From Elmis aenea (Eukaryota > Arthropoda > Insecta > Coleoptera > Elmidae): a stretch of 64,000 bases of DNA. The DNA is taken from the NCBI GenBank assembly GCA_947652605.1, contig CANTFG010000083.1, forward strand, positions 1 through 64,000, in the 5' to 3' direction. Positions 1 to 9,886 of this stretch are shown here, one piece after another (the first letter of the stretch is position 1; each line of letters starts with the position of its first letter). The notes below the pieces were generated by a model. It saw only the letters and a program-made list of their open reading frames with translations. It was not told where the DNA came from and ran no database searches. The translations under genes and the position numbers were made by a program.

Positions 1-10
1 AAACAACGTA

Positions 11-760
11 TTACATCCAATCCTTTACACCCTTATATCTTTCTGCATGATTCTGAGCTTCTTTGACAAAATCATCTAATCCATCAGCTGTATCCTTTAT
101 ATACATTCCTGTTATATCTTTACCCATCATTAGATCAATATATCTGCTGGTGGATGCAGTTGAAGTACTTAGATAGTTTTTCTGAATTTCTAGATGATAT
201 CTGACCTGTTCTTGATTTAGGGGGTTCAGAATTACGTGTAACTCTTTTTGTTGGTTGTGGTGCACCCTTCATGGCCTTAAGTTGATTTCTATATATAGTA
301 AAAATATTTTTATAAGTCACATCCCACATCGTATTATCATAAGTTTTTAATAATTTGCCAGCAAGAGGTTGAACTTTGCGAATATCAGGAATACCATTAA
401 TCATAAACCAAGCTTCAAGTTTTGTAGAAGGATCTTTTAAAGCAATATAAAATTGCTCTATAGCAGTAAGAGATACATCTGGTGCTAAATTAATGGGCAA
501 CTTTCTATGAATATGCTTAGCCATATCTACACCATCTTCTTGTCGGCTTTCTTCAAAAACTACTCCTCTTTTATCATCCTTAGATGTAGAGGGTTGATTC
601 ATATAATCATCATGTTGCCCAGATTTGTTCTCTTCATATGCCTTGTCTGATAAGAGTTGTAACAGGAAATTGAATTTCTGTATTCCCTCATTTTGCTTGT
701 TCAGATGGAATTTATTTTGGCATTCTGCTCAATTAACATTTTTTTCATAGTATCATTCAT
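11..760 (-). pseudogene. Unrecognised coding remnant, frameshifted
   Basis: A coding-like stretch on the minus strand starts near 760 with a short helical, charged segment (MNDTMKKMLIEQNAKI). After a break around 700 it continues as a clean 155-codon frame (602-135) rich in Ser/Lys/Glu at its N-terminus, followed by a compact globular-looking part (AWFMINGIPDIRKVQPLAGK, then WDVTYKNIFTIYRNQLKAMK). A second frame (265-11) takes over near its end, so one frameshift around 180-260 is likely. I do not recognise the family. A gag-like or viral structural protein is possible but unsupported. The protein runs to the window edge. Confidence 0.35.
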
Positions 761-897
761 CTTGTCATTAATTTTAAACGTCTATGTAAATGTGTTTTTG
801 TAGTTACTATGCTAAATAACCATAACGTTATTAGAAATACGTAATTAATATATATTGTGTTAATAATAAAAAGGAAACAAAGATTTTTGACATAGAC

Positions 898-1059
898 ATG
901 GCATCGTATTTTAACCATGTGTCTTTTACATTCCTTGAATCATCCTTGTTCAAACAACTAATAATAATATTGTTTCATTCTATCTACATAGCTGTAAGTA
1001 TTTTAATATTAATAATTATAAGTATAGTCATTGTAATTAATTATAACAATAATTTGTAG
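898..1059 (+). CDS. 53-aa membrane micro-ORF (hypothetical)
   Basis: ATG at 898 and TAG at 1057-1059 give 53 codons. The second half is a strongly hydrophobic Ile/Val/Leu run of about 25 residues, which would form one transmembrane helix, ending with a short Asn-rich tail. A stem motif with the order CTGAAGA, paired arms, GAAAC follows three bases after the stop, and AATAAA lies near 1121. It may be the last gene of an unidentified mobile element, but it is short and in AT-rich DNA where Ile/Leu runs arise by chance. Confidence 0.25.
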   Translation: MASYFNHVSFTFLESSLFKQLIIILFHSIYIAVSILILIIISIVIVINYNNNL

Positions 1060-1061
1060 TC

Positions 1062-1099
1062 CTGAAGAAGTCGAAAAACCGAAATCGACGAAACATGTC
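1062..1099 (+). other. Hammerhead-like stem motif
   Basis: CTGAAGA is followed by the perfect arms GTCGA and TCGAC around a 10-base loop, then GAAAC and ATGTC. This is the order of conserved boxes in a minimal hammerhead ribozyme. It departs from the consensus by an extra A before stem II and by poor pairing of helix I. A similar motif lies at the 3' end of the Penelope-like element (55143-55181, minus). Confidence 0.3.
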
Positions 1100-1105
1100 G
1101 GAACA

Positions 1106-1440
1106 TTAAGATAATAGAATCAATAAAAACCTGTTTATAACCAGCAAAAAACTTTTGTTTTTTTTAATTATACATTCAATTAATAAAATAACAGGACAAC
1201 TTAAATTAATCACATTATTTATATCATCAAACATTAATTCGTTATATTTTTGAAAAATCTCGGCTGATATATTTAGACCAAAAGGTAATCTTTTAAAAGA
1301 ATAACATCCAAACATTGTGCTGAACGTACATACATTTTTACTGCTTTCGTCTAACACTATATGCCAAAAGCCATCTTTTAGGTCTAACACACTAAAATAT
1401 TTTGCATCTTTTATTTTGGCAGATAAATCGTTTGACGTGG
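1106..1440 (-). pseudogene. Gypsy-A reverse transcriptase fragment (3' side of LINE insertion)
   Basis: The translation contains AKYFSVLDLKDGFWHIVLDE and FKRLPFGLNISAEIFQK, which are Ty3/gypsy RT motifs: the first catalytic Asp region and the LPFGL box. It is the direct continuation of the gypsy pol at 19240-19850: removing 1441-19225 joins KDYYS to ISTSNDLSAKIKDAKYF. The frame decays below 1210, so the YxDD box and the rest of pol are missing here. Confidence 0.75.
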
Positions 1441-2949
1441 AAATACTACAGTAATAATAATATATTTATTTATATTAAATACATTTTACAATTAAATACA
1501 TTTATAATTAAATACATTTATCTTTTAAAGTGATTAATATATAAATAAAGTGACTCGTCACAAAAGTTGCCTAACAACTTGTGCGTGACTTCCCTTTTTT
1601 TCCCTTTCAATTTGCTCAATTTATGTAAATGTTATAAAAAATAAATATAAAAAGTAACAAAATGGTATGGGACATATATGTAGATAATTTAGATTAAAGT
1701 AAATAACAAAATTTTAAATAACAGTTAAACATAATTGTTTCACAATTTCATAAACCTTCTATTAATGTATGGACAGCTAATCTGTTCATCGATTTTACCC
1801 AAAGTTTAATGTTTTTAACAAAACGTACGTAGTTTAAAACTTTCATTTCTTTTGGTAATTTATTAAACAGACGTGGAGCTAAAAAGTCGTACGATGATTT
1901 ACAGATAGATTTATGGGTTTTACTAGTTATAACATTTAAATTGGTTTTGCTTCTAGTTTCATGCAAGTGACAATTTAGAGTGTTATTAGATTGCTTTTTA
2001 TAAAATTTTAGGATATCTACTAAAAATAATTGCCTTACATCAAACACATCTGCTTTAATGAATAAAATATCAGAACTGTACAAATGAGGTTTTTTAAGTA
2101 TTATTTTTATAATAGATTTTTGAGTAACCAGTAATTTATTTATGGTTTTATTGCAACCTCCCCAAACAACAATTCCATAGGTTAATATTGATTGGATTAG
2201 GCCGAAATAAACAGTTTTGAGTGTACGAACATTTAAATATTTACGAAGAACAGTAAAATGTAACATTAGATGCCGCATTCTTCCACAAAGATAGTTTATA
2301 TGGTGATCCCATTTTAGGTGACAGTCTAGTACTATTCCTAGGTATTTTATTTTTAGCACGTGAATTATTTTAATTGAACATTTACATGTTGTAGAAAGGC
2401 AGTCTTTATCATGTATTGTAATTTTATCCAAACATGATAAAGCGTCCGAGTAAGATGTAAAAGGCATGTATTCAGTTTTTTCAGTGTTTAATGTTAACAT
2501 ATTTAGGTTCAGCCCATTCGATGACTTTTTTAAAACTATTACAAGTTTTATTTTTAACGCCAATCCATGTGTCATCTTGAATGATTAACACCGTGTCGTC
2601 AGCAAATGAAAAAATGTCACCATCCACATCAATCTTTAAAAGATCATTTATATAAATGAGGAATAAGAGTGGGCCGAGTACTGTACCTTGCGGTACTCCG
2701 AACTTAACTGTTAAGGGATCACTATATTCACCATTCACAAGCACCCGTTGACTTCTCTCTACTAAAAAACTCCGCAGCAAACGAAGAGTAACGCCTCGGA
2801 ATCCAAACATTTCTAGTTTATCCATGAGGATCTTGTGACACACTGTATCGAATGCTTTCTGTAAGTCTAAGAAGATAGCAACCACCGGTTTATTTTTGTC
2901 AACTGCACTGATTATAGAACTGATTACTTTAACCACTGCATTACTAGTA
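1441..2949 (-). mobile_element. LINE (Jockey/CR1-like), 3' part
   Basis: This is the 3' half of a non-LTR retrotransposon whose 5' half lies at 15901-19225, separated by the Tigger insertion. It contains the RT core and C-terminal region, a short 3' UTR and an AT-rich tail. The ends are marked by a near-identical duplication, TACTACAGTAAT near 1446 and TACTATAGTAAT near 19220, which I read as the target-site duplication in gypsy-A RT. The reassembled LINE is about 4.6 kb without the SINE. Confidence 0.8.
1748..2947 (-). pseudogene. LINE ORF2, reverse transcriptase C-terminal half
   Basis: The frame from 2954 shows FLDLQKAFDTVCHKIL, GVPQGTVLGPLLFLIYINDL and the catalytic FADDTV box of LINE reverse transcriptases. 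The second frame (2575-1748) carries thumb and C-terminal motifs typical of Jockey/CR1-group elements (KYLGIVLDCHLKWDHHI, YGIVVWGG, the final LFNKLPKEM block). The two overlap between 2481 and 2575 and need one frameshift, so the copy is not functional. The fingers of the RT and the endonuclease lie beyond the Tigger insertion, at 15854-17716. Confidence 0.85.
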
Positions 2950-3259
2950 CTCATACCTCGTTATACGGCCTAGATACGTTCCTAGAAAGTTGGCCGTAAA
3001 GCGAAATGCCGTATAGCGAAACATTTATTTCCATATAAAACCATATAAATTTGTTAAATCCGTTCCGAAATCACAAAAATCCAAAATTTGTTTTGTTATA
3101 TTATGGTTAAAAACGCAATTATATTTTTATATTTTATATTGTTCATAAAAAAAAATCATTTACATTTTGTTGCAAATAAAAACAAAAAAATTATTCATAT
3201 AAAACTATGAAAACAGGCAAAAAAACATGTACATACGTACAAATAACAAATGATCGGTG

Positions 3260-4236
3260 CTAATCAGAATCCGATGAAGAACATGAAGAATCACATTGCA
3301 CCAGGCGGTTAGTGTCACTATCTGCTGTAGTTGAAGAACCTGGTTTAAAAAATTGGTCCAATGTTTGTTGTTTAGCTTTCCTGTTTGCTTCCTTTTGCAA
3401 TTCTTTGTAGCAATTAATAGCTGTGTTGATGCTTCGAGTAACTTTGGCGCTGCGTTCTTCGTCGGCATCTGTTTGAAGTAGGATATTTATCCTTTTTTCG
3501 AAATGAGAAAGCGCATTTGATAAATTTTTTGAGGTCAACTGTCGGTTCGTGTTCCTCATCAAATGCATCGTCTAATTGTATTAGTTCTTCGTTTGAAAGA
3601 GGTTTTCTATCTGCATCTAATAAATCTAACACGTCACTTTCTTCCACATTCTCATCAAACAGCTCGTTTGCTAAATGCAAGATGTTTTCTCGAATTTCAA
3701 TTAGATTACAATCAACTTCAGAATTACTGCTAACTTTTACACATTCCGGCCAAATTTTTTTCCAAACGTGGTTCAAAGTGGTTGATTTTACCTCTTGCCA
3801 TGATTCACTTATGTTGTTTACGGCATCTCGTATGTGTAATTTTTCCAAACAATTTTAAGTGATGATTCGAAATCGGTTTCTTTAATAAGTTTTTGGAAAG
3901 TTCTTCGTAAGTAGTATGCGTTGAAAGTAGATATTGCACCTTGATCCATTGGCTGGATTAGGGCTGTTGTATTTTTAGGTAGATATTCAATCTCCACATC
4001 ATCAGATAATTCAGATAAATTAAGTGGATGTCCTGGAGCATTATCCAATAGGAAGGAGCAAGACTTTGTTGCTTAAATTTTTGCCTCGCAAATATTTTTT
4101 CACTTCAGGGCAAAAGCAATTTTTAAACAATAATTCATCGAATATAATTTTGGTCATCCAAGCTTTTTTGTTGGACCTCCAAATGACGGGCAATTTTTCC
4201 TTGTTTAATTTTTTAAAAACTCTTGGATTTTCAGAG
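3260..4236 (-). pseudogene. Tigger-1 transposase, C-terminal part
   Basis: The DDE domain segment includes LDNAPGHPLNLSELSDDVEI and TALIQPMDQGAIST, the second and third catalytic regions of pogo/Tigger transposases. An acidic stretch follows, then a C-terminal tail with TLDQFFKPGSS, a known Tigger/jerky-like end motif. Three overlapping frames are needed (4048-3818, 3848-3414, 3568-3260), so at least two frameshifts are present. The part from 4236 to 4049 is also coding-like (NPRVFKKLNKEKLPVIW). The N-terminal half is at 14904-15670. Confidence 0.8.
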
Positions 4237-4241
4237 GTATA
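4237..4241. repeat. Target-site duplication GTATA, left of gypsy-E
   Basis: GTATA at 4237-4241 is repeated at 14899-14903, directly outside the two 75-bp LTRs. A 5-bp duplication is normal for Ty3/gypsy integrases. Confidence 0.85.
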
Positions 4242-4316
4242 TGTAATAACAATACACGTGTTAAGGTGTCATACTTGATTGTAGGTTATTGTGTAATATG
4301 AGTTTCCTATGTTACA
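4242..4316 (-). repeat. Gypsy-E 3' LTR (75 bp)
   Basis: It starts with TGT and ends with ACA, and matches 14824-14898 except for four substitutions. On the minus strand it lies downstream of the polypurine tract. At 75 bp it is far shorter than usual gypsy LTRs, which run from about 150 bp to over 1 kb. Confidence 0.85.
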
Positions 4317-4325
4317 TCTCCCCTT
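4317..4325 (-). other. Gypsy-E polypurine tract
   Basis: On the minus strand AAGGGGAGA abuts the 3' LTR. This is the expected primer site for plus-strand DNA synthesis and fixes the LTR boundary. Confidence 0.75.
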
Positions 4326-4344
4326 ATCAAACAAATAATTTTAC

Positions 4345-5051
4345 AGGTCCGTCACCTTGGCAGCACCACTTTCTTCAATCATAATAAAATTTATGCTATA
4401 ATTTTTTGCTAATTTTGTGCTATTTTTTGCCGTAAAAATAAAATTTTGTGCCAACTCCAGAAAAAAGTTATAAACAATTTTCACTCGAGGTTGCCAAGGT
4501 GACGCGTAAGCACCACTTTCTCTGAATGAAAATTTGTTTATGCCATAATTTTTTGCTAATTTTGTGCTATTTTTTGCCGTAAAAATAAAATTTTGTGCCA
4601 ACTCCATAACGAAGTTATAAACAATTTTAACCCGGTGCTGCCAAGGTGACGCGTAAGCACCACTTCCTCCGAATGAAAATTTGTTTATGCCATAATTTTT
4701 TGCTAATTTTGTGCTATTTTTTGCCGTAAAAATAAAATTTTGTGCCAACTCCATGACGAAGTTATAAACAATTTTCACCCGGTGCTGCCAAGGTGACGCG
4801 TAAGCACCACTTCCTCCGAATGAAAATTTGTTTATGCCATAATTTTTTGCTAATTTTGTGCTATTTTTTGCCGTAAAAATAAAATTTTGTGCCAACTCCA
4901 TAACGAAGTTATAAACAATTTTCGCCCGGTTCTGCTAAGGTGAAGCGTAAGCACCATCTTTTCTAAATAAAAATTAGTTGCCATAGAGTTGTGCTCTTTT
5001 TTGACCAGAACAAAGTTACAAACAATTCTTTAACTGTAAAACAAAAATTAT
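4345..5051. repeat. NOF-like element, left terminal inverted repeat (147-bp tandem units)
   Basis: Units are spaced exactly 147 bp apart (the GACGCGTAAG box at 4501, 4648 and 4795, with a degenerate copy at 4942). The outermost unit carries a distinct cap with the element end. The inner unit diverges but ends in a segment (about 5029-5051) that reappears inverted at 12373-12395. Because 147 is divisible by three, the array is open in one minus-strand frame (186 codons); I treat that frame as non-coding. Confidence 0.9.
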
Positions 5052-6168
5052 TACTTTTTAAAGCTGTATGGATCAAAAGTAAACATCATATTTCCCACTT
5101 TAAGTTACAGTTTGTTAGTATGCGTCCAATATTTCAGGTGTAATAATGACTATATCGTAAAGATTACTGCCACCTAATCAAAGATACTTTATACCTAGGA
5201 ATAATGAACGAGTTTTATTATATTTTATCATTTATCAATTAAATCATTACACAATATGAAATGGTATAAAGACTGATTGAATTGGGATTGTACATAATGT
5301 TTCATAAATAATTGCTAGAGATGATACTTACCTCTTTACATAATTCACACAAATGAACACAAAACACAATAACAAGTACTTTCTTACAAAGTCGTTACTC
5401 ATAATAGTAACTTTAACTATAAGAACAATCCCATTAATGTAAATAAAAAATGTATAATCTAAATACCAAGTTTATTTAACAAAGCTTTTGATAAACTTTC
5501 CATAAATGTTAAAAGCAAATTAATCTTTCAGTGTTTATAAACCATGAATAACATGATAATGATACAAACATTAAATGTAAAAAATATAAAAGTAAAAATA
5601 TAATATGCATTTGTAAGGAACAATATTAATTTTTCAGCCTAGTTACAGTTTTTTTTTCAATAATGTTTCTTCAATTACATTTTTCAATTTTAATCACATA
5701 TTTGAATTTACCAATTTTAATGGTTCGTCTTGAAGTTAAATATGTTTATCATATTATTGCGTTTAATTTACCTCGCTCATCGGTGAGTATTTAAATAGGT
5801 AAGTATTTTACACATATTATGTATTTTCAATTTATTGATACTGCACTTATACCAACACTGTAATGTTTTGTAGCTACTGATGAAAAGTCCATTAAAGACT
5901 CGAAATATTTGGCTGGTGTAAAGAGTATTCTTTATACGCCATGACCACTGTCCCGTTATTCTCTACATATCATTATTGATTGGTCGTAATCATTGAAATA
6001 TTAATAATAATATAGTAATATTCATAATAATAAAAAAAACATTATAAAAAATAAATAATAATAATAAAAAGAAAAATCAAAGTTATATTAATAATAATAC
6101 ATAATAACAAAAACAATATAATAATACTTAAAACATTGTAACAACATTAGGTCCCTGATACTACAGGT
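5052..6168. other. Non-coding 3' flank inside the NOF-like element
   Basis: This AT-rich stretch has no credible ORF. The 5990-6130 part is low-complexity (ATAATAATA-type). A sequence near 5878-5915 shows CTGATGA, short complementary arms AGTC/GACT and GAAA, superficially hammerhead-like. The poly(A) site of the transposase gene should lie here. Confidence 0.5.
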
Positions 6169-9100
6169 TTATAAGCTGTAAACTAATAAAGGTATCATTA
6201 TTTCAGTATCTGCACGTAACACCTCTACTTTGTCGTTCATGTCGTCATATTTTTCCCATAGGTTTGCCAGTCTCCGACAGCAAACAAAATAGTGACCGAT
6301 TCCTGCTTTGTGTAAAGGCTGAATGAAAGCTATTGCGGACCGTAAATGGTACGAAATTCCCTTTAAAATTATAATTTTTGGAATGTCCTTTAGTGTGCAC
6401 TTTAAAGGAATTTCGTAACCATCGGCATCAAAATTATTTGTGTTTATGTCAATAAAAATTATTTTATTGTATTGCGTTTGCAGGTACACTTCTTTCGCAC
6501 ACTGTTTGCACCTTATATTTTTTTTATTGCAGTCTATGCTGCTTTGCAACTCTGATATACCTGCCTTAGTTAAAATAGCAGCTGAAGGTAATATTAACGG
6601 AAATGAATTGTTATACGCGGTGTCACAATTGTTACAGTTATAAATTTCCAAATAGCTTTTAACATTTAACTGTTTTACCATGTTAGTAACCGTTGTGTCA
6701 CATTTAACTATTTTTATTAAATCTTTAACAACTTCATTCACGAAAATTTTCGATAATATGTCTGCACGCATTTTATACACTTTACTGGTCACGTTTTTTT
6801 TTGATAACAATTTGGCCAGCTCATATAGTTCAAATTGTTCTTCAATTTCAATATCTAAAAGTTTTTTACTGTCGCAAATGCAGGCTGTTAATGAATGAAG
6901 AATACTGTCGAAGGCACACGTATTTGATAAAAGTAAAACCTCGTGTTTGCCATGTCTTGTACACGGTACAGTAATTCTACCGCCATTTTTAATCGGATAT
7001 ATTTTTATATGTTTCCCCAATTCCGATTTTTCGTGAATAGTCATTGTTGACCATTCTTTTTCGGGATTAAGGTAAAAAGACGGTTTCTTTTTTTTCGATT
7101 TATTTGGAGATAATATTTTTCCGGTGGATTCTTCTATCAATGATTTTTCTATGTCACTTATTGTGCCCAATCCTCTCCAGCTCTCTGTTTTATTCAAGTC
7201 TTTAATAGTTTCAGTGTCGATTTCCCAATTTTCTTCCAAATCTTTTAAATCTTCGTCCTCTAAATTGCGAAATTTAAACAAACATTAAAAACACATAATA
7301 AGCATCTATTGTAAAACTTACCTATAACTATAACGTTGCGTTTCACAACATCTGCTTTATATGGACTGCCTTCTGTCGGTGAAGTGGTTGATTTTATTTG
7401 TACTTAAAAGTAAATTGCATAAATTAAATATTTTCATTTATTTTGATTATTAAAATAATTACTTATAGTTACGTGTAAATAAAATAATTAAAGCAAGATT
7501 TAAAATATATACCTTTGTCGTCTTTTTCTTTCACCACCTCTTTTTGTTCTTGAAAGTATGAAAGGCCAGATGCTAGATTTACCGACCCTAAATAAATTAT
7601 AATTTAGTACACAAAAATATCATTGTTTTGTTTGATTGGATTACCTTCAATAGCTTGATAGTGTCTAAAAATAAAATCGTCCACTCTCATAGGAAACTTG
7701 TCTACAAACAGTCTGTTTTTTAAGTCATTAAAATGGCTCTCCACACTAGCCGAACTAGCTGTTAAACTACCATAGCCGAAATGCTTGATCATAATGCCTG
7801 ACCATAGTGGCAACCTATTAAGATTATTATATTTAGAAAGGATGTGTGACAACAGTAGTAAAATTTAGGGTTGTATTACATTTTAAACAATAATCTATTG
7901 AATATAAAAAAGTATAATTTCACTACAAAAAAAAATTAATATGCTATTATTCCATATTGTGGATATATGCTTACCTGTAGCAAAGAATTTTTAATTTATT
8001 TGCCAGCCTTGGCAAATACATTATATTATCGCGGTGACCGCCATTCTCTTGTTCGACTTTTTTTTTTGCCTTCTCACATATATTTCTAACCCAAACCTTC
8101 ATTGGGGAAGAGTTTTCTGATGCATACACATCGTCATCGAAAAGTTCTTCATCAGGGTTGTCCAAATCTATTTGGCTTACCGCTACATCATTTAATTCGC
8201 TTTGTTCTAAACCGTGAGCAAATTTATCAAACAGAAATAGTTTTGCACACTCACATGCAGTCAATTGTCCATTAGGCAATTTTCCTTCATATTCGCTTAA
8301 CGATACAATAAGTAACGACTGCAGGATATGTTTAGCTTCCTCTAAACTTGTGGACAAAACTAATTGTCCTATTCCGCGAATATAAAATTGCCTTATTCGC
8401 TTCCTAGTTGTAGCAGGGTGCAGTTCTCGCCATTTCCCTATAAAGCAAATCAAATGTGCAACATCGATACGGACAAAACATTTTGGTAAACGCGCGATTT
8501 GATTTTTTGTAATAACATTAAAGCAAGCTGTTATGTATTCAGTAGTATTTGTTTCTCCGCTAAAAGCCATACATATGGCAGAAACAAGTGCCGATGAAAA
8601 ATCACATACTACTTCCTTTGGCGGAGTTGCACCTAGCCTTTGCCATTCGTTTAACCAATAGCTTATGGCGTTTGTATGCTGACGTTCTGACAACATCTGA
8701 CAAACTGCAATCTGCCCTTCACTTTCTTTAGGTAATTTAATGACAATTGCGTATAGTAGAATGTGGCCAGAAAATTTTTCGTTTAACAATTTTAATTTCG
8801 TAACCACGCTTCCTGTAGCATCGATATTAATCTTCGAGTATTTTTCTCGTCTACAGTATTCGTTATAAAGTCGTAGTTGACGAGGAGTCCAATAATGTAC
8901 AAAAAATTTGAACTTTCCCACTTCATGAATAACATTTTGGAAAGGATTACTCAATGCAGCTAAACATATCGCCTCAAGGGGATCACTATGTTTTCGAGTG
9001 TTTTGTTTTGATTTATATTTGGCTTTTCTTATAGTATCTGCTTTTGGTATTATTGAAGGTTCTTTTTCAAAAAGGTCAGTATTCCCCTGTGACAATATTC

Positions 9101-9636
9101 TACGAATTTGCATTGGTAACTCACGTTGTTCCAGCATTTGTTTACAAATATCCTTGCGACGTTCTCCTGATAAATTTCGTTTATGTTTATGTTCATGATT
9201 ATGAGGGTCGTTGCCATAAATAACACAATTTAATGTTATTCCGTTTGCAGTAGGATTCAGTGATTCAGAATTCTTAACATACAAAAATATTTTGCAGTTA
9301 CAGTCTACACATTCACCTCGTGCTTTTATAAAATACAATGGGTCTGAAGTTGTGGCTACAACATTGTAAAAAAATTTCCAACAACATGGCAATTTTGTTG
9401 TTAACCATATGCTTTTGGAAAAAATATCAGTCCAGGCTCCTGCTTTTAATCGCATAACCTTTTTTGAATGAACATTTCTTAGATCGTTTCTGGCATGCAT
9501 CTCTTGAGTAGGTTTAAATTTTTCCCATTCTTCGGGAGTGAAATGTAATAAACAATTTTGTTTAAATGGTTGTGACCTAAATTCGTCCTTTATGAAATGG
9601 CCATCGGTTACACTATCACCGCTGGTGATGATGATA

Positions 9637-9668
<32 letters not shown>

Positions 9669-9886
9669 CATGACACATAATTCATTTTATTTATTTTTTT
9701 AAAGTATAGTAACGCATACGTATATAATGTTTTGGCCGAAGCTTTTATGTTATATTTTTTAACTAATTCAATCCACATTGGATTTGATGGTTTAACAACT
9801 TTTCCTTCAACAGCAATAATGTCTTTATTTGATTTTATTAAAGTCTCTATATCCTTTGTTGACTGTTTCGTAGGTCTACCTGCCAT
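6169..9886 (-). CDS. MULE transposase fused to a USP-like cysteine protease domain (six exons)
   Basis: Six exons join in phase at GT-AG sites: 9886-9720, 9621-7975, 7814-7645, 7587-7513, 7402-7322 and 7259-6169. They total 3231 bp, giving 1076 residues with no stop. Residues 1-55 (MAGRPTKQS) look like a small DNA-binding head. About 135-205 hold a Cys/His cluster (CVDCNC, then PHNHEHKHK), like the zinc fingers of FLYWCH/WRKY-GCM1-type MULEs. The transposase core has INIDATGSVV (Asp about 323), VVCDFSSALVSAI (Asp about 396), CFVRIDVAHL, and SASVESHFNDLKNRL (Glu about 630). From about 714 a USP-like domain follows: SNTCAFDSILHSL (Cys about 828), CNNC and CKQC zinc pairs, GIGHYFVCCRR (His about 1036), and LWEKYDDMNDKVEV (Asp about 1052). 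The splice model is my inference; the motifs are seen directly. Separate genes are unlikely because the phases agree at all five junctions. Confidence 0.85.
9624..9669. repeat. ATG/ATC trinucleotide microsatellite in intron 1 of the NOF-like gene
   Basis: About 15 imperfect GAT repeats lie between the exon 1 donor (GTATGC, at 9719) and the exon 2 acceptor (CACCAG, at 9622). Read as coding they would give a poly-Ile N-terminus, which the splice model removes. Confidence 0.8.

Noticed and set aside
4345..5051. CRISPR-like array
   Set aside because: The unit is one long repeat without unique spacers, in a eukaryotic transposon end.
5870..5920. Hammerhead ribozyme near 5878
   Set aside because: CTGATGA and GAAA are present but the stem is only four pairs and no cleavage triplet is in place.
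7971..9671. 566-codon frame starting with a poly-Ile run as the transposase N-terminus
   Set aside because: The Ile run is an ATG/ATC microsatellite lying in intron 1. Donor GTATGC and acceptor CACCAG join exon 1 and exon 2 in phase and bypass it.
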